Positions 37,846 through 48,887 of a stretch of 64,000 bases of DNA are shown here, piece by piece. The DNA comes from Diabrotica undecimpunctata (taxonomy: Eukaryota > Arthropoda > Insecta > Coleoptera > Chrysomelidae), in contig NC_092812.1 in NCBI RefSeq assembly GCF_040954645.1, positions 5,067,001 through 5,131,000 of the forward strand, read 5' to 3'. A program made the translations under genes and the position numbers. Positions within the stretch are counted from its first letter, which is position 1, and every line of letters begins with the position of its first letter. The notes beneath the pieces were generated by a model, which was not told the DNA's origin, searched no databases, and saw only the letters and a list, made by a program, of their open reading frames with translations.

Positions 37846-38711
37846 TTTTTTAAAACTCTATTTTGTATTCTTAAAGTTATTAATTAATAAAGTAACTAAC
37901 TGATACTTTATGTACTTTCGTTGTGCAAAAACTCACTAACCATATTTTTCTCAAAACATTATGAAAAAATAAACTTTGTTTGAAAAATGTTGGCACAACT
38001 TTTACACCAGGTGTTTAAGTTTATAAAAAACTATAGTTCATAAATTGTTTTTTAAAAGATAATTTATAAAATCAATTTTCATCTTTAACTTCCAATAACT
38101 CAAATCTACAAAATTGTTAGTTAGTAACTTTTCGCAGTAATATGACGAAATATTCTATTTTGCTTTGAGCTTTTATAGTATTTTTAATTAAACATAAATA
38201 TAATTAAATAGTCAATAATGGATTATTTTAAACAATAGAATTTTACAGAAAAGAGTTTATCTAATATTGAACAGATACAAGTTGTTATTAAGCAAAAAAT
38301 ATTATGGAACTTACAATATTTGAATTAGATTATAATTTGAACTTTCGCGGTTTGGTGCGTTAATATGGAAAATATTCGTTTGTATTTTAATGACGATTAT
38401 GATAGTTGTTATTGGCATATTATTGAGAAAAACAATGAGCAGGGTAAAGAGTTACATTACATCTCCCCTTTAAGAGACAGAAATTACAGGTGAAATTATG
38501 TTTTACTTTAATTTCTAACATACTAGTTATTAAAATTTTTTGTTTAATTTGGTTATACGTGAAATACGTCTTAAATCCATACCTTCTTCTGGGTTATTAT
38601 TAATATCTATATGTACCTTGTTTGACCATTTACATATATTTGTAACTTGTGTACATTAAGAAGATTCGCCACGACACAATTTACGTCTACAATGAATATA
38701 GAGTTTATATC

Positions 38712-38712
<1 letters not shown>

Positions 38713-38793
<81 letters not shown>
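38713..38793. repeat. (TA)n microsatellite, about 80 bp
   Basis: A pure TA dinucleotide run. Confidence 0.97.
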
Positions 38794-38797
<4 letters not shown>

Positions 38798-38804
38798 GTA
38801 AAAG

Positions 38805-38907
38805 ATTGCATTTCATTTCAATCGGAACTCCACCATTGCTCTACACGTGTTTCGAGTTATTCAACTCATCATCAGGAACACTTGTGGAAGTTCATCTGAA
38901 ATGCAAT
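38805..38907. repeat. Small fold-back element, about 100 bp
   Basis: A perfect 11-bp inverted repeat, ATTGCATTTCA (38805-38815) and TGAAATGCAAT (38897-38907), encloses a less AT-rich core. The core holds a second imperfect inverted pair (GTGTTTCGAGTT against AACTCATCATCAGGAACAC). It looks like a MITE or a piece of a larger terminal repeat. Confidence 0.55.
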
Positions 38908-39248
38908 GTTACTAGAATGTTTCATATTTTATAAAAACGGTCACAGTAGACATAGGCCCGGGGTTAAAGAGGTTGTTTGATTGTAGAACGGTTTCATCGG
39001 CTCTTCTAACGAAAAATATTTTTCTACTCTATGAACACCGATCAAGTAATCAAAATTCACATTAATTGACGTGTGTCAATTTTTCTATATACCATCATTT
39101 TGCGGAGAAGATACATTATGTATTAAATCATGGCATTTAATCAGGGTATACAGATACTTGTATATCTGCTTTCGCTAGCTGATGTCATCAAACCCACTTA
39201 AGTCCAGCTGTTAGAACTCGATATTGATTTTTGTTAACTTTCTTTTCA

Positions 39249-40608
39249 GGTAAATCTGAGACAAACAGCTCTAATATTTGGATTCCAAATTGCTCGTTAC
39301 CTGGCACATATTGCTCTGGCTCTGACACCATTCTGCATTTACCATGTAATTATGGGGAAGTATGCAGTAAAACTCAGCCTCAAGTAATGGAAGCGCACAG
39401 TTCAACAGCTGTTTCTGATATCGCACACGAAGAGCATGATGACATGAATCAAAGCAGCTCGGATAAATTCATTCCCAGTTCCGACTCATCTGACTCAGAT
39501 AGGAGTTCTAATCATTTAGTGATAAAAAAGAAGTACAGAAAACAAACACAAAAGTCCATGTGATTGCAGACGTTATTGGGGTACATACCTTGACCAGGAA
39601 ATGTAGAGGAAGGAAAAAGCAAGCTAAGGGCCAATTAACGAGAAAACGAAAAAGACAGCCAGAAAAGTGAGAAAAACATATAAGGAAGAGTCTTAAAGCT
39701 GCATAAAAATAGTTTCATTGGTCAAAAGGTAATCTTGTTCCTGTCAAGCATATAAGAGAATCTTGCAAATGTCGGCGAAAATGTAATACATATAATGTTT
39801 ACTGAGCAAGAAAGATTATGTATCTTTAAGAGTTTATATAAACTCTCAGCTGAAGCGCAAAACCAATTTGTTGCAAACAATATCAAGGAGGTAATAAAGA
39901 AGGTTAAGCGGTTAAGAAAATCAACAGAAGAGAATAGAAGAAAGTACTCTAGAAGGTATTTTTTCACTAAAGGCCATAACAGCAGGATAAAACTATGTAA
40001 AACAACGTATCTAAGCACTCTCGTTTTAACTAAAAACAATGTACGGGTACTTGTTGAGAAAAAATGGAATAGTGTCAGGAATATGTACGGTATATCAACG
40101 AGGAAAGCATACGAACCACCCAATAATATCATCTGAAAAAAAAGAACGAATAAAGGCCCACATTAATATGTTCCCGACATATTAGTGACATTCCCTAGTC
40201 ACTACTCACGCTCCCATAGGAAAAAGCTATATCTATCATCTGATCTTTCAATATCACAGATGTGGTGATCAAGAAATTGCATCTTTTATACTTGCTTACT
40301 TAAAAAATCTTCCCGAGAGCGTAAGAGAAATTATATTTTATAGTGACTGTTGCCCCGGCCGAAACAAAAATATATATCTTGCAGTAATGTTCCTACTTAG
40401 TATTGAACACTTCCGGAATGAAGGACGACATGTGACTATAACACATAAGTTTTTGCTTCCAGGACACACCCATATGGAAGCTGATTCGATTCATGCAGCC
40501 ATAGAAAAAACGAAGAGAGTAACTACTGCCGATATTGATATCCCTAGACTGCGCCAACTTGATAATATTGGTTCCAAGAAAGTCTCCTATTCATTACTAT
40601 TTAAATGA
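39249..40608 (+). pseudogene. Transposase-like relic, second member of the S-D-x-C family (copy 2)
   Basis: After a TTTTCAG acceptor-like site at 39248 a frame of about 100 codons contains Cys-rich (CSLPGTYCSG) and Ser/Asp-rich (SSDSSDSDRSS) parts. After breaks, 39795-40136 holds FTEQERLCIFKSLYKLSAEAQ, a basic segment NRRKYSRRYFF and LCKTTYLSTLVLT, resembling the N-terminal part of the family. Then YSDCCPGRNKNIYLA appears near 40340-40385, equivalent to SDTCGGQNRN in copy 1, followed by FLLPGHTHMEADSIHAAIE (open frame 40387-40608). The spacing of this motif to GH-x2-ME-x-DS-x-H is the same as in copy 1, but the sequences differ strongly, so these are different subfamilies. Stops and shifts make it a pseudogene. 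Confidence 0.68.
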
Positions 40609-40677
40609 TAATAAGCCACAATTAAAGGTTAAAGTACGTTTATTGAGGTTTCAGTTTTCACTTCGAAAATCGTTCTC

Positions 40678-40705
40678 AAAATACAAACATTAATGTTTGT
40701 ATTTT
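40678..40705. repeat. Perfect 28-bp palindrome
   Basis: The sequence is its own reverse complement, built from AAAATACAAACATT and its inverse with no loop. It lies just after a CACTTCGAAAATCGTTCTC phrase. It could be the centre of a fold-back transposon or a head-to-head junction. Confidence 0.85.
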
Positions 40706-41639
40706 GTTGTTAACGAAAGCTAACATTTACCAACTACCGAAAAATCATTCAACATTTGCTTTGTGTTTTTGTAGATCTAGTATGCAACATGTCACTCAAC
40801 ATTAGTTCAGGCTACAATGGGAAAATAACAGCAGCAATGCAGTTGATCGATGTTCTGTTGTCTATTGGTAGATTTACTCAGAAACTACAATACATTGAAG
40901 CAATGAAAAGAAAAAAATCTTAAATTTTATCATCATAATAAGACACATTTATGGAAAGTTTCATGACCTGTTCCTGAAAAAAATAGTATTTTTAACTGTA
41001 AAACTTAAACATAGTGCTTTATAATATTTTTCATAGTTGGTACTCTAATAATATTGTTTTTTGATTAAATGAAGATTATATGAAAAGCATACATGCTGTT
41101 TGTATTCTAGTAATAAGTTTCGCATTTAGAGCAACAAAAATACCGTTATTTTGAATGAAATCAAAAGGGAAAAAAATAAAGTTTTTTTGAAGTCCGGTGT
41201 TATTAATTCTTTGCTTGTATTTACAACTGACCTAAAATCATAATCATTATCTGTTACTTTTGTTCATCATCTAAGATTTGTAGGCCTGAGAAAATGTTCT
41301 CGTTGATTTTAGGATTAATTATTCTTAATTTTACTGTTGTTTCGGAGCTAGAATAATTTTTCCTTTTTTTTTTATTGTACAAAGATTATCTGAACAGGAT
41401 TCCTCGCCTGAGCAGGATTTTGATTTAACGTACGACAGTCTGAACAGGATTTTTCTTCTAAACAGGATTTTGATTTAGCATATGATTTTGTGAAAAGTGT
41501 TTTCCTTGTTTTTGGGTTTTTGTTTCATATTGTATGGTTTCTCACTTAGCTTTATATTTTTTGGTTCATTAGATGAGATATAAAATAGAAGAATTTGACA
41601 GTTATGCTTTTTTAAGAAATTGAACTTGTAACTAATACT
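40706..41639. other. AT-rich stretch with a 50-bp tandem duplication
   Basis: No gene is recognised. The only structure is the duplication at 41390-41489, described separately. Confidence 0.4.
41390..41489. repeat. Two tandem 50-bp units
   Basis: CTGAACAGGAT recurs at 41390 and 41440, and AGCAGGATTTTGATTTAACG at 41411 is echoed 50 bp later as AACAGGATTTTGATTTAGC. Each unit also contains two internal copies of a short (G/A)CAGGATT phrase. Confidence 0.7.
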
Positions 41640-42560
41640 ATCTAGGAACTATATCGTATGCCTTACGAAGATCTATAAATATCAATTTTTTTCCTTTCTT
41701 CTCGCTGTATTTCTCTATTAACTGTCTCAAATTAAATAAGGCATCTGTTATCCTCCTTTATAGCATAAACCCAAACTGTTCTTCTCCTATCGATGTCTCT
41801 CTCCTTAACCTTCGCTCTACAGTTCTCCACGAAATTTTCATGGTGTTCGACAATAACTTTATCCCTCCATAGTTCTTACAGTCCTGAATGTCCCCTTTAT
41901 CTTTATACAATGGTATACATCGCACTCTTTCTCTCCATGCCTTGGACACTCTTTCTTCCTCATATTATATCCTACTCGTCACTTGCCACACAACATCAAC
42001 ACCTTTCTCTCCTAGAGCCTTTCAATCCTACACAGGTATTCCATCAGTTTGTACTGCCCAATTATTCTTGATCCTATATAACACCTCGACAACTTCATCT
42101 CTCGCAATCCCCGGGATTACATTCTCATTTGGGATCCCGCATCCTCTTTCTCGCCTCTGCTGTTCTCTATTTAGCAAATTTTTAAAGTACTCATACCATC
42201 TTTGCCTTATTTTAACATCGATTCTTAACACTCTTTTATTCACACTTTTAATCTACCGCACGTGGGTCAAGTCATTTGATGACTTTTCTCTTGCTTTAGC
42301 CATGTTGTATAACCTTTTGATCCCCTCGGGAGATTTTAACTCTTCACACAGCTGTGTAGACGATCTTTCTTTAGCAGTAGCTACACGGCGCTTTGTTTCC
42401 CTCTTTGCTACCTTGTATATAACCTTAATCATGCTCTTTTTTGGACCTTTCATACCTTTTTCTTCCTTCTAATCTTCTGTTGCACTTTATCTTTCTACCA
42501 CAAAGTTTGTTTGCCTCTAGGAAGCTCTTTCCAGATGTTTTTCTTAGCACTTCCTCTCGG
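41640..42560 (-). pseudogene. LINE fragment (RTE-like), truncated at both ends
   Basis: The minus strand from 42560 carries a pre-RT linker (KKSMIKVIYKVAKRETKRRVA, MAKAREKSSNDLTHVR), then RQRWYEYFKNLLN, NNWAVQTDGIPV, and RT blocks AWRERVRCIPLYKDKGDIQDC, NYGGIKLLSN, EEQFGF and finally FIDLRKAYDIVPR at 41640. It stops directly after the first catalytic Asp block, so the YxDD region and everything after it are absent, unlike normal LINE truncation, which removes the 5' side. A later deletion must have taken the 3' part. Frames shift at least three times. Confidence 0.75.
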
Positions 42561-42977
42561 ACTCTCAAACTTTATTGTTAACAAAAAGAGAAATCAAACG
42601 ATTTCTACCTGGCGAAACCGAATTCAAATTTTTACCACTGTGCTTCCTAAAACTTGCGAAGCAAACAGCTTGATAAATTACTCGGCAAGTGAATCTAAAA
42701 TTGCATTCCACATGCCGTTCATCATGGTCAAAATTCGTAGTGAATTCAGTTTCTGGTACTCCAATTGAAGTAAAGTAATAAAACTTAATGACGGTATTAG
42801 ATTTTTGTTTTGATACAGGGCAGCGACAGCCGCTTACACGTATTTCGACCTCTTTAGGTCTCCTCAGAGCGGTATAGCCACTACTCTGAACCAAAACAAA
42901 AATCATTCCCGTCCTAGACAATAGTTATCCATATATTTTCTGTTTCTCTATTAGTATCCGACACTTTTAAATTATTA
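42561..42977. other. Spacer with a fold-back element
   Basis: There is no coding sequence. It contains the inverted repeat at 42800-42904 and ends at the Gypsy insertion point. Confidence 0.4.
42800..42904. repeat. Small fold-back element with 13-bp perfect arms
   Basis: GATTTTTGTTTTG (42800-42812) is inverted at 42892-42904. The GC-richer centre contains the palindromic phrase GACCTCTTTAGGTC. This is MITE-like. Target duplication is not obvious. Confidence 0.6.
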
Positions 42978-42981
42978 TTAA

Positions 42982-43165
42982 TGTAGGCTTCTTATTGTTA
43001 CCGCTTTTTTTTTAATTTAAATTTGATGTTCTGTCAAGGTTGTCAATGTGTACTGACAGATGACAGACGACAAGAAGACTAAGACATGAAGTTGGAATAA
43101 AGTTGTGTGAACCATGTTGGTGTTTTATTTTTATTTCTTAAGAAATTGAAGACATCCTTTCTACA
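42982..43165 (+). repeat. 5' LTR of the Gypsy element
   Basis: 184 bp, starting TGTAGGCTTC and ending CTTTCTACA. It differs from the 3' copy by about two substitutions and a 1-bp length change in a T-run. TTGGAATAAAGTTG in its second half looks like a polyadenylation signal context. Confidence 0.92.
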
Positions 43166-43242
43166 GAATCAGGTGTGGGGTTATACTTATGTTCCCCCTG
43201 TGTTGTTAGGACAGAAGGAAATTATATTTTTTATGTTTCGTT

Positions 43243-44058
43243 ATGGATAACCTCGAAAATAACCTACCGGGTACACCACCACCTGTGTTAACACCCCAAG
43301 TGAATAGCCCCGGCACAAATAATAATGTGAATCCGAATGATGATATGGTAAATCTTGTTAATTCATTGCTTCAACAGAATGCACAGATGCTTCAGATGTT
43401 ACAACTACAAAACAGCATGTCAACAATAAGTAATCCTGTACCAAATTTTAATATAATGCCAGATTTATCTAAAACTATTGAAAAATTTAGTGGTGAAGAT
43501 GATTCCAGCCAAGCAGCAGTATGGTTAAAGCAAATTGAGTCTACAGCGGTACTACACAATTGGCCAGATGCATTTATATACCAAACAGCCAAAAGCAATC
43601 TCGAAGGTGCTGCAAAGTTCTGGTTTATAGGCAGAAATGAAGAAATCACAGATTGGTCCAAATTCAAAACGGCTTTCCGGAAAACGTTTCTGTTTTCACA
43701 AAATAAAACAGATTTATGGAGAAAGATGCAAGAGTGTACTCAAAATCCAAATGAGAATGTTTCCATTTATTTCCATATGAAAGTTTCTCTATGCAAATCA
43801 CTTGAACTGCCATTTGAAGAAACAAAAGAACAAATTGCCATTGGTTTGTGGAGTAAGGAATTGAGTAATTTTTTTATGTCAAAAGAGCATCGTGATGAAG
43901 ACACCCTGTATCAAGACATCGTTAGTTATGAAAGAATTGTTAGTGCTCGAAAAGGTAGAATAAGCGATAGAAAAGAGAAACCTAATGCAAAGGAAAACTA
44001 TAATACAAAACGTGAACATTCAAAATATGACTGGCAAAGACCAACTACTTGTTATTAG
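43243..44058 (+). CDS. Gypsy gag-like protein, matrix/capsid part, frame cut before the zinc knuckles
   Basis: This is an open frame of 271 codons from ATG 43243, 78 bp after the LTR. The N-terminus is Pro/Asn-rich with a Gln/Leu-rich helix (QMLQMLQLQ). A capsid-like retrotransposon gag region follows (FSGEDDSSQAAVWLKQIE, LEGAAKFWF, FRKTFLF, LWSKELSNFF). Normally two CCHC knuckles would follow in the same protein. Here the frame ends at TAG 44056-44058, and the knuckles lie in the next frame, apparently because of an extra stretch of about 10 bp containing TGTTATTAGA just before the first Cys. Gag would form the particle and bind RNA. The break separates these functions in this copy. Confidence 0.85.
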   Translation: MDNLENNLPGTPPPVLTPQVNSPGTNNNVNPNDDMVNLVNSLLQQNAQMLQMLQLQNSMSTISNPVPNFNIMPDLSKTIEKFSGEDDSSQAAVWLKQIESTAVLHNWPDAFIYQTAKSNLEGAAKFWFIGRNEEITDWSKFKTAFRKTFLFSQNKTDLWRKMQECTQNPNENVSIYFHMKVSLCKSLELPFEETKEQIAIGLWSKELSNFFMSKEHRDEDTLYQDIVSYERIVSARKGRISDRKEKPNAKENYNTKREHSKYDWQRPTTCY

Positions 44059-47000
44059 ATGTTACAACTGTAATGAGATGGGACATTCTGCAGTTCAATG
44101 TACTAAACCAGCTAGACAGAAGGGTTCATGTTATATGTGTGGAGCAATGGATCACCAAAGAAATAACTGCCCCAAGAATGAGTCCAGGATGAATCCACCC
44201 AAGGTCAAGGTAGAAAGCAACACTGCACTTTTTGTGGAACAGCATAATGCAAGTGGGTATATGTTGCCAATTTGTCTTTTAAAGGACAAAATTTCTATTT
44301 ATATTGATTCTATTGTAGATACAGGTAGTGCTATATCCTTAATAACTTTAGATACTGTAAAATCTTTCAATTTTGAATTTTCTGATATTCCTGAGAAAAC
44401 TTTCCAGGGTATTAACCAAAGTAGATTAGAAATTTTGGGTTCTGTGTTGTTTAAAATGAAAGTTAATGACATACTTATTGATTTACTCATTTATGTTGTA
44501 CCAAATGAAACCATACCATATAAATGTCTGTTAGGTAGAGATTTTATGCAGAACAACAACCTTACTGTATCTTTTTCAGGGAATCAAGTAGAGATTTCTT
44601 CTAAACATATTGAAAATACAAATATTGACAATGATATTTTACATATTGACTATGTAGATAAAAATGAAATTAATATTGATATCAATCCTAATTTAAATAA
44701 TTTAGATCGACAAAAGTAGGTTGATATTTTTATGACTGATTATGTAAATCCAGAAAGACCTAATGAACCTATGAGTAAATGTGAAATAAAAATTGTTGTA
44801 GATCTAAATCATGTTCCTTTTTATTATAAACCACGTAGGTTATCATATGCTGAAAAAAATGCTGTACAAGAAATAATTAATGACTTGTTAGATAAGGATA
44901 TTATTCGTAAGAGTAATTCAGAGTATAGTTCACCAATAGTTTTAATTAAAAAGAAAACTCATGACTTCAGACTATGTGTACACTATCGTTCATTAAACAA
45001 AATCACTTTACGGGATAATTTTCCAATCCCACTAATTGAAGATCAACTTTGTCAACTTAAAGATAAACATTATTTTTCAACTTTGGATCTCAAAAGTGCT
45101 TTTTATCATGTTAATGTAGAGGAATCTTCAATTAAATACACATCATTTGTAACTCCCAGTGCTCAATATGAATTTTTGAAAATGCCATTTGGTTTGCGCA
45201 ATTCACCATCTGTTTTTATGCGATACATTCATACTATATTCAAGGACTTAATGGAACATAACAAATTACTAATTTATATTGATGACTTATTAATAGCAAC
45301 AAAAACTGTTGAAGAGAACTTATCTATTCTAAAAGAGATATTTTGCTTATTGGTTCAAAACAAATTGAATCTCCGTCTTGACAAATGCTCCTTTTTAATG
45401 ACTGAAATAAATCATTTAGGCTACATAATTAATGGTGATGAGATAAGACCAAGTGATAGACATATTAATGCAATTAAAGAGTACCCAGTACCACGAAATG
45501 TTAAACAGTTACACAGTTTCATAGGCCTTACTTCATATTTTAGAAAATTTGTTTCCAACTTTTCAATAATTGATGGACCACTTTATGATCTATTAAAAAA
45601 GAATGTTCCATTTGAATTTGGAAGAGAACAAATGAAAAGTTTTCATAGTTTAAAACAAATTTTAGTGTCCAAACCTGTTTTAGCTCTCTATTCTCCTTTA
45701 GCTGAAACTCAAATCCATTGTGATGCAAGCTCTAGTGGTTATGGTGGGATATTACTCCAAAAACAAGCAGACCAAAAATTTCATCCAGTGTTCTTTTAAA
45801 GTCAGAGAACTACTCAAGCAGAATCTAAACAGCATAGTTTTATTTTGGAACTAAAAGCAGTTATCAACACACTTAACCGATTTAGAGTATACTTATATGG
45901 AATTAAATTTAAGATACTGACAGATTGTAATAGTGTAACAACAGCTTTACAGAAGAAGGATGTTAGCCCTAAAATTATGAGATGGAGTCTCATTCTTGAT
46001 AATTTTGATTATACTATAGAACACAGAAGTGGGACAAGCATGAAGCATGTTGATGCTTTAAGTAGGTGCTTTGGAAGTATTTTAATAATTGAGGAAAACA
46101 CTTTTGAACATAATTTAGCTATTAAACAAGGGCAAGATGATATTATATGTAAATTAAAAGAGACGTTACAATCCAGTGAGCATAAGTTGTTTGAAATGAA
46201 CAATGACATACTTTAGAGAAAAAGTAATAATTTACTACTATTTTATGTACCTGAATCAATGGAAAACAATGTGATTCGGAGTTGCCATGATGAATTAGGA
46301 CATGTGGGCTTAGATAAATGTTGTGAAGCCATAAAAGAATCTTACTGGTTTCCTAATATGAGACAAAAGGTAAGAACTTATATTACAAATTGTTTGAAGT
46401 GCATTGTATTTGCTCCTAACAGTGGTAAAAAGGAAGGATTTTTACACAACATACCAAAAGGAGACAAACCATTTAATATTTTACATTTGGATCATTGTGG
46501 ACCACTTGAAAAATCTAAAGGAACTGGTTATAAACATATTTTTGCAATTGTAGATGACTTTACCAAATTCTTGAAATTGTATGCTTGCAAGTCAACTAAT
46601 TGTAATGAGGTTATTAAGTATTCAAACTCATACTTCTTTACTTACAGTAAACCTTTAAAAATAGTCACTGATCGAGGCTCAGCATTTACATCCAAACAAT
46701 TCACTGAATTTTTAACAGATAATGGAATATAGCATGTTCTTGTAGCTACTGGCGTACCAAGAGCCAATGGACAAATTGAAAGGTTCAACCGGTTCATTAT
46801 ACCAATGATAGCGAAACTAACCAAGGGCCCAGAATGTTGGGATCAAGTAATTAATGAAGTTGAATTTGCCGTCAACAACACTGTTAATCGAACTACAGGC
46901 CAGACACCTTCTAAACTATTGTTTGGAATGAACCAAGTAGGTAATGTCAAAGATCATTTAAAGTATTTTCTGTCATCCATTAACAAAGACAAATCTGATA

Positions 47001-47317
47001 TTAACGAACTACGACATAATGCATGTGACAAGATAGAGAAATCCCAAGAAGTCAATAAGCTGTATTACGATTCAAGACATAAACAAGCTTCAATTTATAA
47101 TATTGGTGATTATGTCATGACACCTAATATTGATGTTACACCTGGTGTAAATAAGAAACTATTACCTAAATTTAAGGGACCTTATATTATTAAGAAAATA
47201 TTACCTAATGACAGATATATAATTTCTGATGTTGAGGGGTTTCAGGTGACTCAGAAACCATTCGAAGGTGTATTTGATGCTGATCATCTCAGATTATGGA
47301 TGAAATCATCACACTAA
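43985..47317 (+). pseudogene. Gypsy knuckle-protease-RT-RNase H-integrase frame with four in-frame stops
   Basis: One reading frame spans the whole region. It starts with two CCHC knuckles (CYNCNEMGHSAVQC; CYMCGAMDHQRNNC), then an aspartic protease (VDTGSAISLI ... LLGRDF). Reverse transcriptase follows with YIDD at 45275-45286 and KMPFGLRNSPSVF, then RNase H (HCDASSSGYGG, ELKAVI, ILTDCN, HVDALS). Integrase comes last, with an H-H-C-C zinc site in the HDELGHVGLDKC to CLKC stretch and catalytic D, D, E in LHLDHCG, VTDRGSAF and GQIERFNR. Stops are TAG 44717-44719, TAA 45797-45799, TAG 46214-46216 and TAG 46730-46732. No frameshift is seen between them, and all catalytic residues remain. The frame ends at 47317 with an integrase tail (HLRLWMKSSH). 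Confidence 0.88.
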
Positions 47318-47759
47318 ACTAAGTCTTTCTCTACGAATTATTAGTTCTATATGGGTTTTATCCATACAGAACTTAAGATTTTATTTAGTATTTTAATCTT
47401 TTATATTATGGTTCTTATTTTATTCACATTTTTGTTCACACTAAATTACTTACTTTATGTTTAACAACTACAATTTATATTTGCGCAAAACAATTATTGT
47501 CTATTATTACCCATTATGTCTACAATTAAGAACTTATACTTACAATGAATTAGATGAATTACGTTTATGAGGAATAATTCCTGAAAGGTTTTTATGATAA
47601 CTTATGTTTATTAGAAATATAATATAATAGTCTCCCGTTTTATACCGCTGTCGCGGCTTTGGGAGTATAGCAGGGTAGTCTGCTATATCTAGGGCCTACG
47701 GTATACAAGGAAGGTAACATGGCCAGTGCTACGCTTCAACCGTCTCTTATTAGAAATAA
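47318..47759. other. Gypsy 3' untranslated region, first part
   Basis: Non-coding. About 47630-47755 is distinctly GC-richer than its surroundings (CCGCTGTCGCGGCTTTGGG, GGTAACATGGCCAGTGCTAC) and could be a separate inserted short element or an RNA structure. CCGCTGTCGCGG is an imperfect palindrome. Confidence 0.45.
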
Positions 47760-47990
47760 TGTTTGACAAATATTTATGAATGTTATGATTTTTGTCATGT
47801 TTATGTACTTTCAGTGTAGTTATGTTTTTGTTTATGACAGATGAGATGTTGACAAATATTTATGTTAAGATTTTTCATGTTTATGTACTTTCAATGACAG
47901 TTTATAACAAATGACATGTTATGACAAATATTTATGAATGATATGATTTTTGTCATGTTTATGTACTTCCAAATAGTTGTATTTTTGTAT
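47760..47990 (+). repeat. Three tandem copies of a 70-90 bp unit in the Gypsy 3' region
   Basis: The phrase TGACAAATATTTATG starts at about 47763, 47851 and 47923, each followed by an ATGATTTTTGTCATG-like stretch and TTTATGTACTT. The ATGATTTTTGTCAT part is itself nearly palindromic. A stem of AGAGCG and CGCTCT with an AGGG loop follows at 47996-48011, just before the 3' LTR. Confidence 0.8.
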
Positions 47991-48030
47991 ATGGAAGAGC
48001 GAGGGCGCTCTTGTTGTCGGTTGGCCGAGT

Positions 48031-48213
48031 TGTAGGCTTCTTATTGTTACCGCCTTTTTTTAATTTAAATTTGATGTTCTGTCAAGGTTGTCAATGTGTA
48101 ATGACAGATGACAGACGACAAGAAGACTAAGACATGAAGTTGGAATAAAGTTGTGTGAACCATGTTGGTGTTTTATTTTTATTTCTTAAGAAATTGAAGA
48201 CATCCTTTCTACA
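48031..48213 (+). repeat. 3' LTR of the Gypsy element
   Basis: 183 bp, the almost identical partner of 42982-43165 (differences near base 24 and at GTGTAATGACA against GTGTACTGACA). It is followed by the TTAA duplication. Confidence 0.92.
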
Positions 48214-48442
48214 TTAATAAGTTTTTTCATATATTGATTGACTTATAAGGATTGTAAGATAGACATATCTTTATTTATATGCTAAGTAAAAAATAATATA
48301 AGTTTCTCTTTAGTGATCAATAAAGTCCTCCCTGTATGAAATAGGCTTATTAGGAGCTTAGTAATATTAAAAAATATTTGTTTTTTTACTGGTAGTTTTC
48401 AATAAAAACTCAGCTCTTTTTATTCAGATAAATTGTACTATA

Positions 48443-48825
48443 CAGGGTGTTTCAAAAAAAGGTAACCCCGTCTCTAGGGTAGGTAAAAAACTGAAAAATA
48501 ATTGGGGTTTGCTTAGTAAAAAATTTTTGTAACTCCATCCGTTTTCAAGATACAGGGCGCTGAAGAAAAAAAAATTACGCATTTTTTACGATTTTGCCGA
48601 AACTACTAGCAACATTGTAATGAAATTTTATACGAATATGTTTTGGAAGCTGATACATCCCATGAATTCGTTTTTATATCTGATTCTCATAGAGGGCACT
48701 AGTTACACGGATCGTACTAAGTATTAGTCAATATAACTTTTTTAAGAGTATAATTATTAATCAAAATTTCAAGTTAACTTAAACATCATTCAATTTTACA
48801 CGAAAAAGGTACTCTTGGTAAAACT
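48443..48825. repeat. Terminal inverted repeat, left (about 383 bp)
   Basis: Matches the reverse complement of 49935-50313 with a few per cent mismatches and small indels (for example AAAAAAAGGTAACCCC against ACAAAAATAAACCC). The inner end is at GGTAAAACT. Confidence 0.9.
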
Positions 48826-48887
48826 AGTAATTAAACAAAACTCACAAAAAGAAAATTAAAATAATGACTAAGAACATAAAATAAAAT

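Larger units (their letters stand above)
37846..39238. other. AT-rich stretch with a microsatellite and a small fold-back
   Basis: Most is featureless. 38365-38489 could be a short exon (ATG, 41 codons beginning MENIRLYFNDDYD, ending in ACAG|GTGAAA). It lies upstream of the copy 2 relic, but joining it to the acceptor at 39248 creates a stop, so the link is unproven. Confidence 0.35.
42982..48213 (+). mobile_element. Complete Gypsy-type LTR retrotransposon, inactivated
   Basis: Two near-identical LTRs (184 and 183 bp, TGTAGG...CTACA) bound a 4.9-kb interior with gag, then protease, reverse transcriptase, RNase H and integrase in the Gypsy order. The flanks carry TTAA at 42978-42981 and 48214-48217. 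If the LTR is taken to end one base earlier, the duplication is ATTAA (5 bp). No env-like gene is visible downstream of integrase. The first bases after the 5' LTR (GAATCAGGTGTGGGG) should be the primer site, but I cannot assign a tRNA, and no clear polypurine tract precedes the 3' LTR. Pol is interrupted by stop codons, so the copy cannot mobilise itself. Confidence 0.93.

Noticed and set aside
41888..42472. 194-codon plus-strand frame as a gene
   Set aside because: It is the antisense of the minus-strand LINE fragment, whose RT motifs are clear.
47318..48030. Possible env gene downstream of Gypsy integrase
   Set aside because: There is no open frame of useful length and no membrane or signal segments; the region is repeats and AT-rich DNA.
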